A stretch of DNA of 64,000 bases from Elusimicrobia bacterium UBA5214 (GCA_002412545.1 DHVG01000015.1:19750-83749), one strand, 5' to 3'; shown: positions 48,745 to 58,662, counted from the stretch's first letter. Notes: generated from the sequence alone by a model not told the origin. Translations and numbers: made by a program.

Positions 48745-49128
48745 TCACCGCAAATCTCTCAGCTTGAGAATTTTTCTGTATGCGATCTGAACAGCTTTGC
48801 GGAATTCGTTTAGAGTACCTTCAAACTTGAATTGTCTTCCATTTATCCAGAGGACTGACCTTGCCACGGGCAGATAGCGGTATTCTACGGGACCCATGAT
48901 AATGTCCCTATCTTTCAGTTCAACATCACTCATCATCATGTGAAGCACCTTCCAAGTGTAGTAATTCATGACCCATTTGGTTTGATAACGTTCTCTCTTT
49001 CCATTTTCCTTCACCATGACCCGTATCCGAGCTTTATCCGCAAGCATCTGGATACAAAAATGGTCAGTTCTTGAAAGTTCTTCATAGCCACAAGCTAAGT
49101 CCGAAAAAAAACCATAATTTTGTGTCAT
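48745..49128 (-). CDS. Hypothetical protein, 127 aa
   Basis: Not recognised. It is soluble-looking, with Arg/Lys-rich and aromatic residues: an N-terminal YGFFSDLACGYEELSRTDHF, the middle KARIRVMVKENGKRERYQTKWVMNYYTWKVLHMMM and the C-terminal GTLNEFRKAVQIAYRKILKLRDL. It follows hsdM on the same strand after 117 nt and shares its less AT-rich composition, so it may be the last gene of the restriction island. The ribosome site is weak. Confidence 0.55.
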   Translation of the reverse strand: MTQNYGFFSDLACGYEELSRTDHFCIQMLADKARIRVMVKENGKRERYQTKWVMNYYTWKVLHMMMSDVELKDRDIIMGPVEYRYLPVARSVLWINGRQFKFEGTLNEFRKAVQIAYRKILKLRDLR

Positions 49129-49245
49129 CTGAACTTATTCTTACCCAGTTTCTACATTCTTGCTACCACGCCGTAATAAATGAAAACGTCCCCTTTTCTC
49201 ATATGGTGGCCGAATCTCTTATAGTATGAATAACCATGATTGCAT

Positions 49246-50724
49246 TTATCCTTTCATCTTCTCAATAATTCCCTTAAAACTCTCCAGCCCTGCTTCAATG
49301 TTCTCTATGATTTCCGTTGCCAGATCATCCGGATCAGGAAGGCTATCGAGGTCGGTCAAACTTTTATCCTTAAGCCAAAAAATATCAAGGCTGGTTTTAT
49401 CCCGGGCGATGATTTGGTTATATGTGAACTTGCGCCAGCGGCCCTCGGGGTTCTTTTCTAAGAATGTCTCTTTGCGTTTGTAGCGATTACCTGGGTTATA
49501 ACATTGAATAAACTCTTTCAAATCCTCGAACTTGAGCGGATTTTTCTTCAACGTGAAATGCATATTCGTCCTGAAGTCATAAATCCATACTTCCTTGGTC
49601 TGTGCATTTTTACTGGCTGTCCGATTATCAAAGAAAATAACGTTCGCCTTTACGCCCGGCTTGTAGAATATACCAGTCGGTAAACGTAATATCGTGTGCA
49701 AGTCTGTGGTTTCCAGTAGCTTTTTTCGAACAGTTTCACCGGCCCCACCTTCAAATAATACATTGTCCGGCACAACAACCGCCGCCTTACCGTCGACCTT
49801 GAGCATAGTGTGGATATGCTGAACGAAATTAAGCTGTTTGTTTGACGTTGTCGCCCAAAAGTCTTGCCGGTTATACACGAGGTCTTCGCCTTCTTCTTCG
49901 CCTTCCTCATTGGTAAAAGTCATACTGCTCTTTTTCCCAAAAGGAGGATTGGTTAGAACATAATCATATCTAATTCCATCATCAGCGATTAATGAGTCTT
50001 TTCTCTCTACAGAAGGTGTATTGTCTAAATCTCCAATATTATGGAGGAATAAATTCATTAGACACAATCGGGCTGTTTCTTGAACATATTCGACACCTCT
50101 AAATGTTTTATATTTAAGATATTTAAGGGAATCTTTATCTAACTGATAGTTGCTTTTGTCTGTTAAATAATCATATGCTGCCAAGAAAAAACCTCCCGTT
50201 CCACACGCTGGATCAGCGATTGTTTTACCAGGTTCGGGTGAAACACATTTTACAATCGCTTTTATTAAAGTCCGGGGAGTAAAGTACTGTCCTGCGCCAC
50301 TTTTTATATCTTCGGCATATGCTTGAAGCAAGTCTTCATAAATTGCACCTTTCACATCGACACCAAGCATGACCCAGGATTCCCTATCAATCATCTGAAC
50401 TAAACGATAAAGCAAAGAGGGTTCCTCAATCTTATTTTTTGCTTTAAAAAAAATTCTTCCTAACAAATCTGTTTGCTTAGATAAATCTCTTAAAGTTTTA
50501 TCATATTGATTCTCGAGATCGCTTCCTCTTTTATCTCTCAGAATATCCCAAGCACATCCTTCCGGAACGACAATTTTCCGGTTATGTGGAGGCTTGGAGT
50601 ATTCATCGACCATTTTCAAAAACAATAAATAAGTAAGTTGCTCCAGGTAATCCCCATAGCCTAATCCTGCATCTCTGAGTAAATTACAAAAGGATTTAAT
50701 TTTTGAAACTAACGCCTCGGTCAT
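49246..50724 (-). CDS. hsdM: Type I restriction-modification methyltransferase subunit HsdM
   Basis: This 492-residue N6-adenine methyltransferase has an N-terminal helical HsdM_N domain (GYGDYLEQLTYLLFLKMVDE), GQYFTPRTLIKAIV, SAM-binding motif I ADPACGTGGFFLAAYDYL (about 190) and catalytic motif IV LTNPPFGKKSS (about 250). It modifies host DNA with HsdS and supports cleavage with HsdR. Length is typical. It is last in the operon radC-hsdR-hsdS-DUF4062 gene-hsdM. Confidence 0.95.
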   Translation of the reverse strand: MTEALVSKIKSFCNLLRDAGLGYGDYLEQLTYLLFLKMVDEYSKPPHNRKIVVPEGCAWDILRDKRGSDLENQYDKTLRDLSKQTDLLGRIFFKAKNKIEEPSLLYRLVQMIDRESWVMLGVDVKGAIYEDLLQAYAEDIKSGAGQYFTPRTLIKAIVKCVSPEPGKTIADPACGTGGFFLAAYDYLTDKSNYQLDKDSLKYLKYKTFRGVEYVQETARLCLMNLFLHNIGDLDNTPSVERKDSLIADDGIRYDYVLTNPPFGKKSSMTFTNEEGEEEGEDLVYNRQDFWATTSNKQLNFVQHIHTMLKVDGKAAVVVPDNVLFEGGAGETVRKKLLETTDLHTILRLPTGIFYKPGVKANVIFFDNRTASKNAQTKEVWIYDFRTNMHFTLKKNPLKFEDLKEFIQCYNPGNRYKRKETFLEKNPEGRWRKFTYNQIIARDKTSLDIFWLKDKSLTDLDSLPDPDDLATEIIENIEAGLESFKGIIEKMKG

Positions 50725-50768
50725 ATTTTCCCCTTCTTACCGATTAGCAAAAAACGCTTACCGAAAAC

Positions 50769-52283
50769 TTACCGTTTACCGGCCTTATATATGTATCTAA
50801 CGCTGCGACCTTTCCCTGTTTGTTCAGCTAATCCTGCATTCACCAATTCCTTTAAATCATTCATTGCCGTTACTTTCGATATTCTTAATCGTTTTTGACA
50901 TATCTGATTCGTAATGGCTTCTCCTTCCGCTAACCATCTAGCAATCTCTTTCTGCCTCTCTGACAAAACAGTTTCTTTGCCGACAGGAACTTCTTTAAGC
51001 ACAGGCTTTTGAATGCGCGATAAGTCAGCGCCGGGTCCTTTCAGTGTTACCGTGAAAAAACCATCTTTATATGAATACTGCGGCGCATTCAGCCCATGGT
51101 CAATCATAGCCTTCTTCATGCGCAAGATCCCGCTACCACGTTGTTCCATCAGGCCAAACTGCGCAAGATATTGAGCCAATATAGGATTCCGTGAACACGG
51201 ATTAAATGTCCCTTTAAGAAGCTTGGCAATGGTAAGCGGAGGCATAAGGTCTCCGGGACTAAGCACTTCAATCCGGTCAAAAAACAATCTGACATAAATT
51301 GAGCGCGCTGCATCATCATAATTGCGATGCGCGATAGCGTTAACTACCGCCTCCCTAAGGGCAGTCGTCGGGTACTCATCAAGGCTGACGCGCCTAATGC
51401 CTACAACTTGAATAGGATGGCGCGTATTACGGATAATAAAATCAATTATCTTTTCAATCATCGAAGGAACCGGCTCCGAAAGAGTCATTTGATCCTTAGG
51501 GGTTGAATCAAGCTCTGTCCCTGTGTATGCGTCAACGAGAATCTTACAGTGCGGAAAAACAAGCGACGGGTTTTTCCCCAGGAAAATCAAACCTGATGCC
51601 ATAGCAGAAAATCCCGAGCCCTCGCTGTTGCGCCTGACCAGACCTTTTTCCCTCAAATGATTCATTATTTGCGCGTTCGTTGCCGTGGTAAGCTGAAGCC
51701 ACCGGCTGGCAACAGCCAGATCTATCCCGTTTGCCGACACGTTTAGCTCTTGCTGTTCAAAAGCGGATACTTTCCATTCCACGGTATTGTTCCTTTGTCT
51801 TAATGATTTAACAGGCACATGAAATATTTCCTGAAGGACACGGATGAGGCTTTTCTTTAACTCAGGTCCGAGATCCTGTCGATCGTGAAACCGGCGGTAT
51901 GTGTGGCCGTCCTTCTTTATTTCTTCAAAAAAATCCTGGGTCTTTTTGTGCCTTTCCAAATCGTGTTTGCCTCTTATAAAAATAAGTATGGGCATGTTCT
52001 TTTCTTGGGCAAAACGATATTCTTCATGGGTCGCTGAAATTAACCCACCCTTTTCACCGTACTCCCGACCAAGGATTAACACATATACATCACAACCCGC
52101 CAAACAGCGCAAATAAGGTTTTGCGGCTTTTTTACCGGATAAAGGCTCCTTTTCAAACAAAACAATATCGCATAAACTGCTCAATTCAGAATCGGTGGAT
52201 ACCATCCCTGAAACAAAAACCCGTTCAACTTCAAGTTCTTTCTGAACCGAACTGATAAAAACTCTTAACTTTTGTTTAGCCAT
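50769..52283 (-). CDS. DUF4062-HATPase_c_4-winged helix protein embedded in the type I RM operon
   Basis: This 504-residue protein. Residues ~5-150 form a DUF4062 domain (LRVFISSVQKELEVERVFV, YLRCLAGCDVYVLILGREYG, THEEYRFAQEKNMPILIFIRG). Residues ~190-400 match the RecG-like ATP-binding region of AlbA_2-type regulators (TTALREAVVNAIAHRNYDDAARSIYVRLFFDRIEVLSPGDLMPP, FGLMEQRGSGILRMKKAM). Residues ~435-500 are a winged helix (ITNQICQKRLRISKVTAMNDLKELVNAGL). The usual Schlafen-like AlbA_2 domain is replaced by DUF4062. It overlaps hsdS by 8 nt, so it is coupled to the restriction operon. Its role is unknown; a regulator or an added defence effector are both possible. Confidence 0.85.
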   Translation of the reverse strand: MAKQKLRVFISSVQKELEVERVFVSGMVSTDSELSSLCDIVLFEKEPLSGKKAAKPYLRCLAGCDVYVLILGREYGEKGGLISATHEEYRFAQEKNMPILIFIRGKHDLERHKKTQDFFEEIKKDGHTYRRFHDRQDLGPELKKSLIRVLQEIFHVPVKSLRQRNNTVEWKVSAFEQQELNVSANGIDLAVASRWLQLTTATNAQIMNHLREKGLVRRNSEGSGFSAMASGLIFLGKNPSLVFPHCKILVDAYTGTELDSTPKDQMTLSEPVPSMIEKIIDFIIRNTRHPIQVVGIRRVSLDEYPTTALREAVVNAIAHRNYDDAARSIYVRLFFDRIEVLSPGDLMPPLTIAKLLKGTFNPCSRNPILAQYLAQFGLMEQRGSGILRMKKAMIDHGLNAPQYSYKDGFFTVTLKGPGADLSRIQKPVLKEVPVGKETVLSERQKEIARWLAEGEAITNQICQKRLRISKVTAMNDLKELVNAGLAEQTGKGRSVRYIYKAGKR

Positions 52284-53646
52284 GTTTCTTTTTCCCTTTC
52301 GGCTTAACCTGCAAAGCCTCTTTTTCGGCTTTAATATTTTTGAGTAAGCTTTCAGCTGAATTCTCTCCGGATATCAGGTCTTTATGCTCCTTGCGCCACT
52401 GTTCGGTCAACTTGCCTTCAAAGGCTTGCTTAAGGATACTCTGACGCAAAGATTCGGCTTGCTTCAAACTATTTTCGATTGTTTCTTCAAGTTTATCGCA
52501 TACGGAAAAACACGACTCAATAAATTTGATGATCGTGTCTTGTTCTTCTACGGAAGGAATCGGACATAGCGTATTCTTTATGATGGTTTGGCTAATATTA
52601 GGCTGGGCTCCTCCAATTCTTTGACCAAGTAATATATCTCTGTTTAAAACTAAAAAATAATACAAGAACTTAGCTATTAGGTACTTTGGAGTCTCAATGA
52701 AACAAACAGCTTGATTAGTAGCGGCATCAATGCCCAAAAAAGCCATCTTCCCAACAGTTGCACCATATAAAGCAATTAAAAGAGTTCCCTTTTTTACTAG
52801 CTTTGCACTCGAATTATTTAATGCTTCTTGAGTGATTTTTTCCTCTGTATCATAAATCACGTTGAAATCAAGCTCTCCAGATTTAACCCACGGGATATTG
52901 CCAGTAAAATATTTTAAATTTGACCTGCTAGGCGTGCCACCAGACCCAGTTATACAAATCTCACCGATAGTTTTTCGCATCCATTTGTTCGATGAACTTT
53001 TCGTCCGATTCAATGTCCCATCAAACGCATATTTCAGTACCGCCTGCCGATAGACCCTTACCTGCTCCTTGGCTTTTTTGAGGTTTTCAATGGCGTTGTC
53101 GAGGTCGGAGAAGAGTTCCTCAATTAGTTCAGCTATCTTGTTTTGCTCAGACGTCGGAGATATTGGCCACAAAATCTTTCCGAAGTTTTTCCTGGAGATT
53201 CGCTTACGCGTAGTCCCGCTCTTGAATGCTTCAATCTCTACCCGCATTCTGGGTGAATTAATAAGATAAGCGAGATACTTCAAATTAAGCCATTTCGTAT
53301 TCGGTCTAACAATACAAACATCTACCGCAGTAACATATTTTCTATCAGAACCGAGCGGGAAAATACATGCGCGGCCGAGAGGATCTGGCATTCGAGCAAC
53401 GAGGATATCGCCTTTCTGCAAGTAAGTACATCTTATCTCTTCTGCTTTTCGCGACGTTAAAAACCGATTGGATCTATCACGAAAGTAGCCATCGCCTATA
53501 TCCGCGAGTTGAATTAATCTTACGTCACCCTTAGGATTTTGATCTTCCGTCTCAATCCAATCACCATCGCAGAAAACACCGTCTTCAGAAATTAGGTCTT
53601 CGATATTCGCTTTAGTCCATTCTTTTGGAATTGTTAATTCTGTCAT
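52276..53646 (-). CDS. hsdS: Type I restriction-modification specificity subunit HsdS
   Basis: This 456-residue protein has two target recognition domains (about 5-175 and 222-395), each followed by a long helix (EQNKIAELIEELFSDLDNAIENLKKAKEQ and EEQDTIIKFIESCFSVCDKLEETIENSLKQAESLRQSILKQAFEGKL). The two domains recognise the two halves of a split DNA target. It is intact, with no sign of inverted-repeat shufflons or extra partial hsdS genes in the window. It starts 4 nt after hsdR. Confidence 0.93.
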   Translation of the reverse strand: MTELTIPKEWTKANIEDLISEDGVFCDGDWIETEDQNPKGDVRLIQLADIGDGYFRDRSNRFLTSRKAEEIRCTYLQKGDILVARMPDPLGRACIFPLGSDRKYVTAVDVCIVRPNTKWLNLKYLAYLINSPRMRVEIEAFKSGTTRKRISRKNFGKILWPISPTSEQNKIAELIEELFSDLDNAIENLKKAKEQVRVYRQAVLKYAFDGTLNRTKSSSNKWMRKTIGEICITGSGGTPSRSNLKYFTGNIPWVKSGELDFNVIYDTEEKITQEALNNSSAKLVKKGTLLIALYGATVGKMAFLGIDAATNQAVCFIETPKYLIAKFLYYFLVLNRDILLGQRIGGAQPNISQTIIKNTLCPIPSVEEQDTIIKFIESCFSVCDKLEETIENSLKQAESLRQSILKQAFEGKLTEQWRKEHKDLISGENSAESLLKNIKAEKEALQVKPKGKKKHG

Positions 53647-53650
53647 GTAA

Positions 53651-56404
53651 CTACGCCACCAATACTTCGTTCAATTCATCAATTAAGTTTTCGGTATTAT
53701 CGCCAAAAAGCTCATGTAATTTACCCAGGCCGCCGCGTTCGCCAAAAGGTGCCAGCGAAAAATCGTCCCGCTCAATATGAAATGAGGTTGCAATGTGGTC
53801 ACGAATCATATAGAGCCATTCCATCTGTTCCCGGTTAAAGTATCTATGGCCGGATTGTGCACGGACAACCCAGTCGCGGAAATTCCTGCGCGCGATTGTG
53901 TCATAATCCATCAATTCTTTATCAATTCCCACGATTCTGCGGATAAGGCCGACAAGCGCGGTCAGCTCGCTCTTTGGGCTTCCAGCATTGCTCTTTTCCA
54001 AGTGCGCATATGCTTCCCAAACACGCAAGGGCGCCAGACTCGGCTTTTTGTCTCTAATAAGTTCAAAGACCTCCTTAATCATCCTGTAAGTAATCTCGCG
54101 GCGGCGATATGGCTGGCTATAAAAGATAGAAAGCGACTGGATTTCATCCTTATGCGATTCAATGAATTCTTTGAAGTCCTTAACGAGCGCCTCTGCCTGT
54201 TGAAAGGCTTGCTCATTCCACCCGACAAAAGTTGGGTGGTCAATATTAATGGTATCTATAATCTGTTCCAGTGACCTGCGCACCATCTCTAAATATTCAT
54301 TAAGAGGGCCGTTTAAAACATGACTTGCCTGTTTTGCCAACTCTTCCTGTGCACGCTTTAGTTTCTCGCTCTGTGAAATATCTACATCAGGAAAAAGTTC
54401 TTTTGCTTTTTCCTCAATGCGATCCGGGTTTTGCGCGTCAAGAAGGCCATTTACGATAGCGCCAAGAGGCATTCCGCCGGATAATTCTTTGATTTTCTGG
54501 CGTTCCTTATCTTTAATCTGGTGATCCATACGCGTTAAGCGATTTGCCAGTGACAAGAAAGTATCTTCATCGCGGCAACCCATCATAACGGCATTCAATA
54601 AATCCCTGAGGGGCACTGAACTTTTTCGCTCCAGCGGACGGCTGTCGGTTTTAAGTGACTTTGCAACGCCCACGGCATCAACTATGACAAAGTGGTCTTT
54701 CTCGTATTTCGCCGAAGGAGTAACTTTCTTTAAGTCATCAAGCCCAAGCGTTCTTGTGCCGCGGCCTTTCATCTGCTCAAAATAATTAGCTGAGCGCACA
54801 TCGCGCATAAAAAGCAGGCATTCCAGAGGCTTGACGTCTGTTCCGGTAGCAATCATATCTACAGTAACAGCAATTCGCGGATTGTATGAATTTCTAAACT
54901 GCGCAAGCAGAGTATCGCCATCTTCTTCGGATTTGTAGGTTATCTTTTTACAGAAGTCATTGCCTTCGGCAAATTCCTCACGCACAATCTCAATAATATC
55001 ATCAGCATGGCTGTCAGTCTTGGCGAAAATCAAGGTCTTAGGAACTTCTTTGCGGCCCGGGAATATTTCCGGGAGTTTATTCTTAAATGCCCTTATAACA
55101 TTTCGGATCTGGCTGGGGTTGACCACATCACGGTCAAGCTGTTGGCCATCGTAGGTAACATCTTCATCCAATTGCTCCCAACGTTTCTTGCGGGTTAGGC
55201 GCTCACGGACATCCACATATTCCTTGGCGCATATTTGCGCTCCCTTTTGCGTTACTTCCGTTTCAATGACATAAACATCATAGCCGACATTGACGCCATC
55301 CGCTACGGCCCGTTCGTGAGAATATTCGCTGACAATGTTTTCTTTAAAGAATCCAAAGGTCCGTTTATCAGGTGTCGCTGTCAGCCCAATTAGGAACGCA
55401 TCAAAATAATCAAGCACCTGTTGCCAAACGTTATAAATTGAACGATGGCATTCATCAATGACGATAAAATCAAAGAATTCAGGCGATATTTTTTCATTGT
55501 AGACTACAGGCATCGGCTCTTTTGGCTGCCAAAGTTCATTGGGATTGGTTTCCTCCGCGGATTCGTCCAGTTCTTCGCCTTTAAGGATGGAGTAAAGCCG
55601 CTGAATAGTGCTGATACAAACCTGCGCATCTTTAGAAATGTAACTGGATTTGAGGCGCTGGACATTGTAAAGCTCGGTGAATTTACGATTGTCATCACTT
55701 GGCGTATAGGCCATAAATTCCTGTTCTGCTTGTTTACCGAGATTTCTTGTATCAACGAGAAAAAGCACCCTTTTGGCATTGGCAAACTTAAGAAGCCGGT
55801 AAATAGAGGTAATCGCAGTATATGTTTTGCCGCTTCCTGTAGCCATTTGAATAAGCGCTCTGGGATAATTCTCCTTGAATGATTTCTCAAGGTTCTTAAT
55901 TGCTTTAATTTGACAATCGCGCAGACCCTTTTCGTCAAGTAGAGGTATATCATGCAATCTTGCCCTTAAGCTCTTTGGAGAAGATAGCCATTCTTTAAGA
56001 GTCTGCGGTCTTTGGAAAGAAAACATTTGGCGGGCTCGAGGCTTTGGGTCGTTAAAATCAGTAAACCTAGTTATCTCGCCGGTACTCTCATAAACATAGC
56101 TAAGAGGCGCATTATTAACATACTTCAGCTGAGCCAGGGCATAAGCCTCTGCCTGCGCTTCGTGGACAGTCAGCCGGTGGCCTTCTTCCTCGCGTTTGGC
56201 TTCAATAACACCGACTGGTTTGCGGTCAACAAAAAGGACATAATCAACAGTGCCGATGTCAGTCGGATATTCCCGAACAGCAATGCCGGGCCCCGCATTG
56301 AAGTTTAGTGCTTTTCTGTCCTGCACCTTCCAGCCGGACTGCACAAGCATTGCATCAATTTTATCTCGCGCTATTTGTTCCGGGTTTTGATTTAATGCCG
56401 TCAT
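53651..56404 (-). CDS. hsdR: Type I restriction endonuclease subunit HsdR
   Basis: This 917-residue protein has an N-terminal PDDEXK nuclease domain (DYVLFVDRKPVGVIEAKREEEGH, about 52-75), a DEAD-type translocase with Walker A LIQMATGSGKTYTAI (about 188), FIVIDECHRSIYN (Walker B), GLTATPDKRTFG and the second RecA lobe (TVDMIATGTDVKPLECLLFMRDVRS, QMKGRGTRTLG). The C-terminal EcoEI-R-like region binds the HsdM/S core. It cuts unmodified DNA after translocation. It overlaps radC by 4 nt. Confidence 0.95.
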   Translation of the reverse strand: MTALNQNPEQIARDKIDAMLVQSGWKVQDRKALNFNAGPGIAVREYPTDIGTVDYVLFVDRKPVGVIEAKREEEGHRLTVHEAQAEAYALAQLKYVNNAPLSYVYESTGEITRFTDFNDPKPRARQMFSFQRPQTLKEWLSSPKSLRARLHDIPLLDEKGLRDCQIKAIKNLEKSFKENYPRALIQMATGSGKTYTAITSIYRLLKFANAKRVLFLVDTRNLGKQAEQEFMAYTPSDDNRKFTELYNVQRLKSSYISKDAQVCISTIQRLYSILKGEELDESAEETNPNELWQPKEPMPVVYNEKISPEFFDFIVIDECHRSIYNVWQQVLDYFDAFLIGLTATPDKRTFGFFKENIVSEYSHERAVADGVNVGYDVYVIETEVTQKGAQICAKEYVDVRERLTRKKRWEQLDEDVTYDGQQLDRDVVNPSQIRNVIRAFKNKLPEIFPGRKEVPKTLIFAKTDSHADDIIEIVREEFAEGNDFCKKITYKSEEDGDTLLAQFRNSYNPRIAVTVDMIATGTDVKPLECLLFMRDVRSANYFEQMKGRGTRTLGLDDLKKVTPSAKYEKDHFVIVDAVGVAKSLKTDSRPLERKSSVPLRDLLNAVMMGCRDEDTFLSLANRLTRMDHQIKDKERQKIKELSGGMPLGAIVNGLLDAQNPDRIEEKAKELFPDVDISQSEKLKRAQEELAKQASHVLNGPLNEYLEMVRRSLEQIIDTINIDHPTFVGWNEQAFQQAEALVKDFKEFIESHKDEIQSLSIFYSQPYRRREITYRMIKEVFELIRDKKPSLAPLRVWEAYAHLEKSNAGSPKSELTALVGLIRRIVGIDKELMDYDTIARRNFRDWVVRAQSGHRYFNREQMEWLYMIRDHIATSFHIERDDFSLAPFGERGGLGKLHELFGDNTENLIDELNEVLVA

Positions 56405-57105
56405 CCTATTTGTCCTTCGTCAGAAAAACTATAATACCTGTCATCGCCAATAATAATATGGTCTAATATCTTTAAATCTACGACTTTCCCTGCTTGGCAT
56501 AGCTCTCTGGTAAAGTCTCTATCCTCCTTGCTTGGGCAAGAATCGCCTGAAGGGTGGTTATGCACACAGACTAAACTAGATGCAAAGGATTGAAGGGCCT
56601 TAGAGATGATTTCTCTTATTATAGGGTGCGATTGAGATACAGTACCTTCCGTAACTTCAATCGTATCGATGATATTGTTACGATTATTTAAAAGAAGAAC
56701 CTGAAAGACTTCTTTTTTCAAGTCCCTCATGCGGCCAATAAAAAGATCCGCTATATCTTTTGAATCCTTAATCTTACCTTTTGAATCCTTGTTCTCTGCT
56801 AAGAACCGTCGTCCGATTTCAATAGCTGCTTTTATCTGTGCAATTTTAGCTTGACCTAACCCCTTAAATTCCTTCCAATCCCTTATATCTGTATGGCTCA
56901 TTTCGCGAAAGGTGTTAAACTTGGAGAGAATACTCCTTGCTAAATCAATAGCGCTTTGACCTTTTACACCGCTGCGTAGGAGTATGGCCAGAAGCTCGGT
57001 ATTGCTTAAAGTGTGTTCGCCGGACTTAAAAAGTTTTTCACGCGGCCGTTCGTCCTTGGGCCAATCTTTTATTGTAGATTTATAACTATTTGCTTTGGAG
57101 GACAT
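56401..57105 (-). CDS. radC: RadC-family JAB/MPN domain protein
   Basis: This 234-residue protein. The N-terminal helix-hairpin-helix-like region (SNTELLAILLRSG.., KEFKGLGQAKIAQIKAAIEIG) is followed by a JAB metalloprotease-like domain with HNHPSGDSCPSKEDRDFTREL and the upstream Glu region. RadC proteins are frequent on mobile and defence islands; no repair role is firmly shown. Here it heads the restriction operon and overlaps hsdR by 4 nt, with an AGGAG ribosome site. Confidence 0.92.
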   Translation of the reverse strand: MSSKANSYKSTIKDWPKDERPREKLFKSGEHTLSNTELLAILLRSGVKGQSAIDLARSILSKFNTFREMSHTDIRDWKEFKGLGQAKIAQIKAAIEIGRRFLAENKDSKGKIKDSKDIADLFIGRMRDLKKEVFQVLLLNNRNNIIDTIEVTEGTVSQSHPIIREIISKALQSFASSLVCVHNHPSGDSCPSKEDRDFTRELCQAGKVVDLKILDHIIIGDDRYYSFSDEGQIG

Positions 57106-57176
57106 TTTTATTCTCCTGTCCCAGTCGCGAATTTTCTTTTTCTAAAAATCATAAATCTATTATTTAATTTTATAAC

Positions 57177-57190
57177 TTGACTTGCTCGGG
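57177..57190. repeat. Truncated TTGACTTGCTCGGG repeat
   Basis: The first half of the outer repeat seen complete at 58606, 60004 and 61590. It lies between radC and the next ATPase gene. Confidence 0.65.
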
Positions 57191-57201
57191 GTGAATTTTC
57201 T

Positions 57202-58455
57202 TTAAATAAAATATATTGGTGTTTCTTTGATTTCTAAATTTTTAATTTTTATCTTTTTTTCTTCTAAAGTTTTTTTCAGGAGGATTGCTTTTTTTTGTTT
57301 GAACCTTTTAGAAAAGAATAAAAAATTTCTCAATTCTTTTTCTCTAATATCTTCTTTGTATTTAACTTCAACTGGGATTATTCCTTTATTTTCTACCTCC
57401 ACAAAATCAATTTCGTGTTTGTAGGGGTCACGCCAGAAGAATTTGTAATTTTTCAGCGAGAGAACGAAATTCTCTGCTAATTTTCCTTTATCCATAAAAT
57501 CAGTTAATGCCCAACTAAAAGAAGGCGAAACCAAATAAAATTTCTTTAGTTTTTTTTCTGAGGTGATTAAGTTCCGGGAAAAATTGTATATTTTCTTGAC
57601 TAAAAATGCTTCTTCTAAATAAAAAAAGTAGGCGCTTAAGGTTTTATTGGAAATACCGACTTCTTTGGAGAATCCTTGATAGTCAATCAATATACCCGGA
57701 TTTTGGGCAACAATTTTTAAAATTCTCCATAAAATCTCAGGGTTCTCTACCGGAAAAATTTGTGGTATATCTTCAAAAATTATTTTTTTCATAATTGAGA
57801 TAAAATAATCCTTTCTTTCGTTTGTTTCTTTAATCAGAATACTTTCAATGAACTGGCTTTCCAAAAATATCTCAAATTCTTTTTCAATTTCGTTTTTGAA
57901 AACTAAAGGTTTTCTTAAGATTTCTGTTTTTTCTTTGAAATAGAGATATTCGCTAAAATTTAAAGGTGAGAGAGAAAAACTAATTATCCTCCCGACTAAA
58001 CTCTCCTGAGTTTTCTTTTTGATAAAGAGGGAAGTTGAACCGGAGATAAAAAATTTTAAATTTGGGTATAAGTCATAGTAAACTTTTAATTGATTTTGGA
58101 AATCGGGTAATTTTTGTATTTCATCTAAGAATATATAAATTTTTTCTTTTTTAAAATCGGATTGGGTCTGCCGAGAAAAATTTTGGAATAATTCGGTTAA
58201 TTTTATTTTTTCTTCATCAAAAGTAAAATACCAAATTGAAAAGGGGTTAGTGTGCCGGGCTAAGAGATAATTAATGATTTGAAAAAGAAGGGTGGTTTTG
58301 CCGGTTCTTCTTAAACCGATTAGTTCTACAATTTGTCTTTTTTCAAGAGATTTGAGAAGGAGAGCAAAAATTTCTCTCTTTTTCGGAAAGGGGTAATTAA
58401 ATGTTTTTTCCCAGTGGCGATTGTATTTAAGAAGATTTTTTTCTTCCATTTCCAA
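57202..58455 (-). CDS. AAA ATPase with DUF4143-like C-terminal domain (type 1)
   Basis: This 417-residue protein has Walker A IGLRRTGKTTLLFQII (about 42), Walker B IYIFLDEIQKLPDF (about 107), sensor FISGSTSLFIKKK, a winged helix (GISNKTLSAYFFYLEEAFLVKKIYNFSRN, about 270) and the DUF4143-type end FFWRDPYKHEIDFVEVENKGIIPVEVKYK, which resembles a PDDEXK (D..E.K) nuclease core. These ATPases are abundant in candidate phyla; their role is unknown, with defence or toxin-antitoxin function suspected. A second, divergent copy lies at 61647..62876. Confidence 0.87.
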   Translation of the reverse strand: MEMEEKNLLKYNRHWEKTFNYPFPKKREIFALLLKSLEKRQIVELIGLRRTGKTTLLFQIINYLLARHTNPFSIWYFTFDEEKIKLTELFQNFSRQTQSDFKKEKIYIFLDEIQKLPDFQNQLKVYYDLYPNLKFFISGSTSLFIKKKTQESLVGRIISFSLSPLNFSEYLYFKEKTEILRKPLVFKNEIEKEFEIFLESQFIESILIKETNERKDYFISIMKKIIFEDIPQIFPVENPEILWRILKIVAQNPGILIDYQGFSKEVGISNKTLSAYFFYLEEAFLVKKIYNFSRNLITSEKKLKKFYLVSPSFSWALTDFMDKGKLAENFVLSLKNYKFFWRDPYKHEIDFVEVENKGIIPVEVKYKEDIREKELRNFLFFSKRFKQKKAILLKKTLEEKKIKIKNLEIKETPIYFI

Positions 58456-58605
58456 ATAATTTATAATTATTTAGAATCTATTTTCCAATATTTTAGAAAA
58501 TAACTGAAACTTTGTCAAGATTAAATTACTGATTTTTTTGGCTTTTTGGGAAAAGTTCTGTGCCCTTTTTGACATTTCTTTCTTTAAAAACTATTAACCT
58601 ATTGT

Positions 58606-58662
58606 TTGACTTGCTCGGGTCAACCCCGTTAGATAGTCCGTAAGTTTATCTCATGGGGTAAA
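58606..58662. repeat. TTGACTTGCTCGGGTCAA..CCCCG..GGGGTAAA repeat with 26-nt filling
   Basis: Outer sequence at 58606..58628 and GGGGTAAA at 58655..58662. The filling is unlike those at 60004 and 61590. It lies between the ATPase and Fic genes. Confidence 0.8.
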
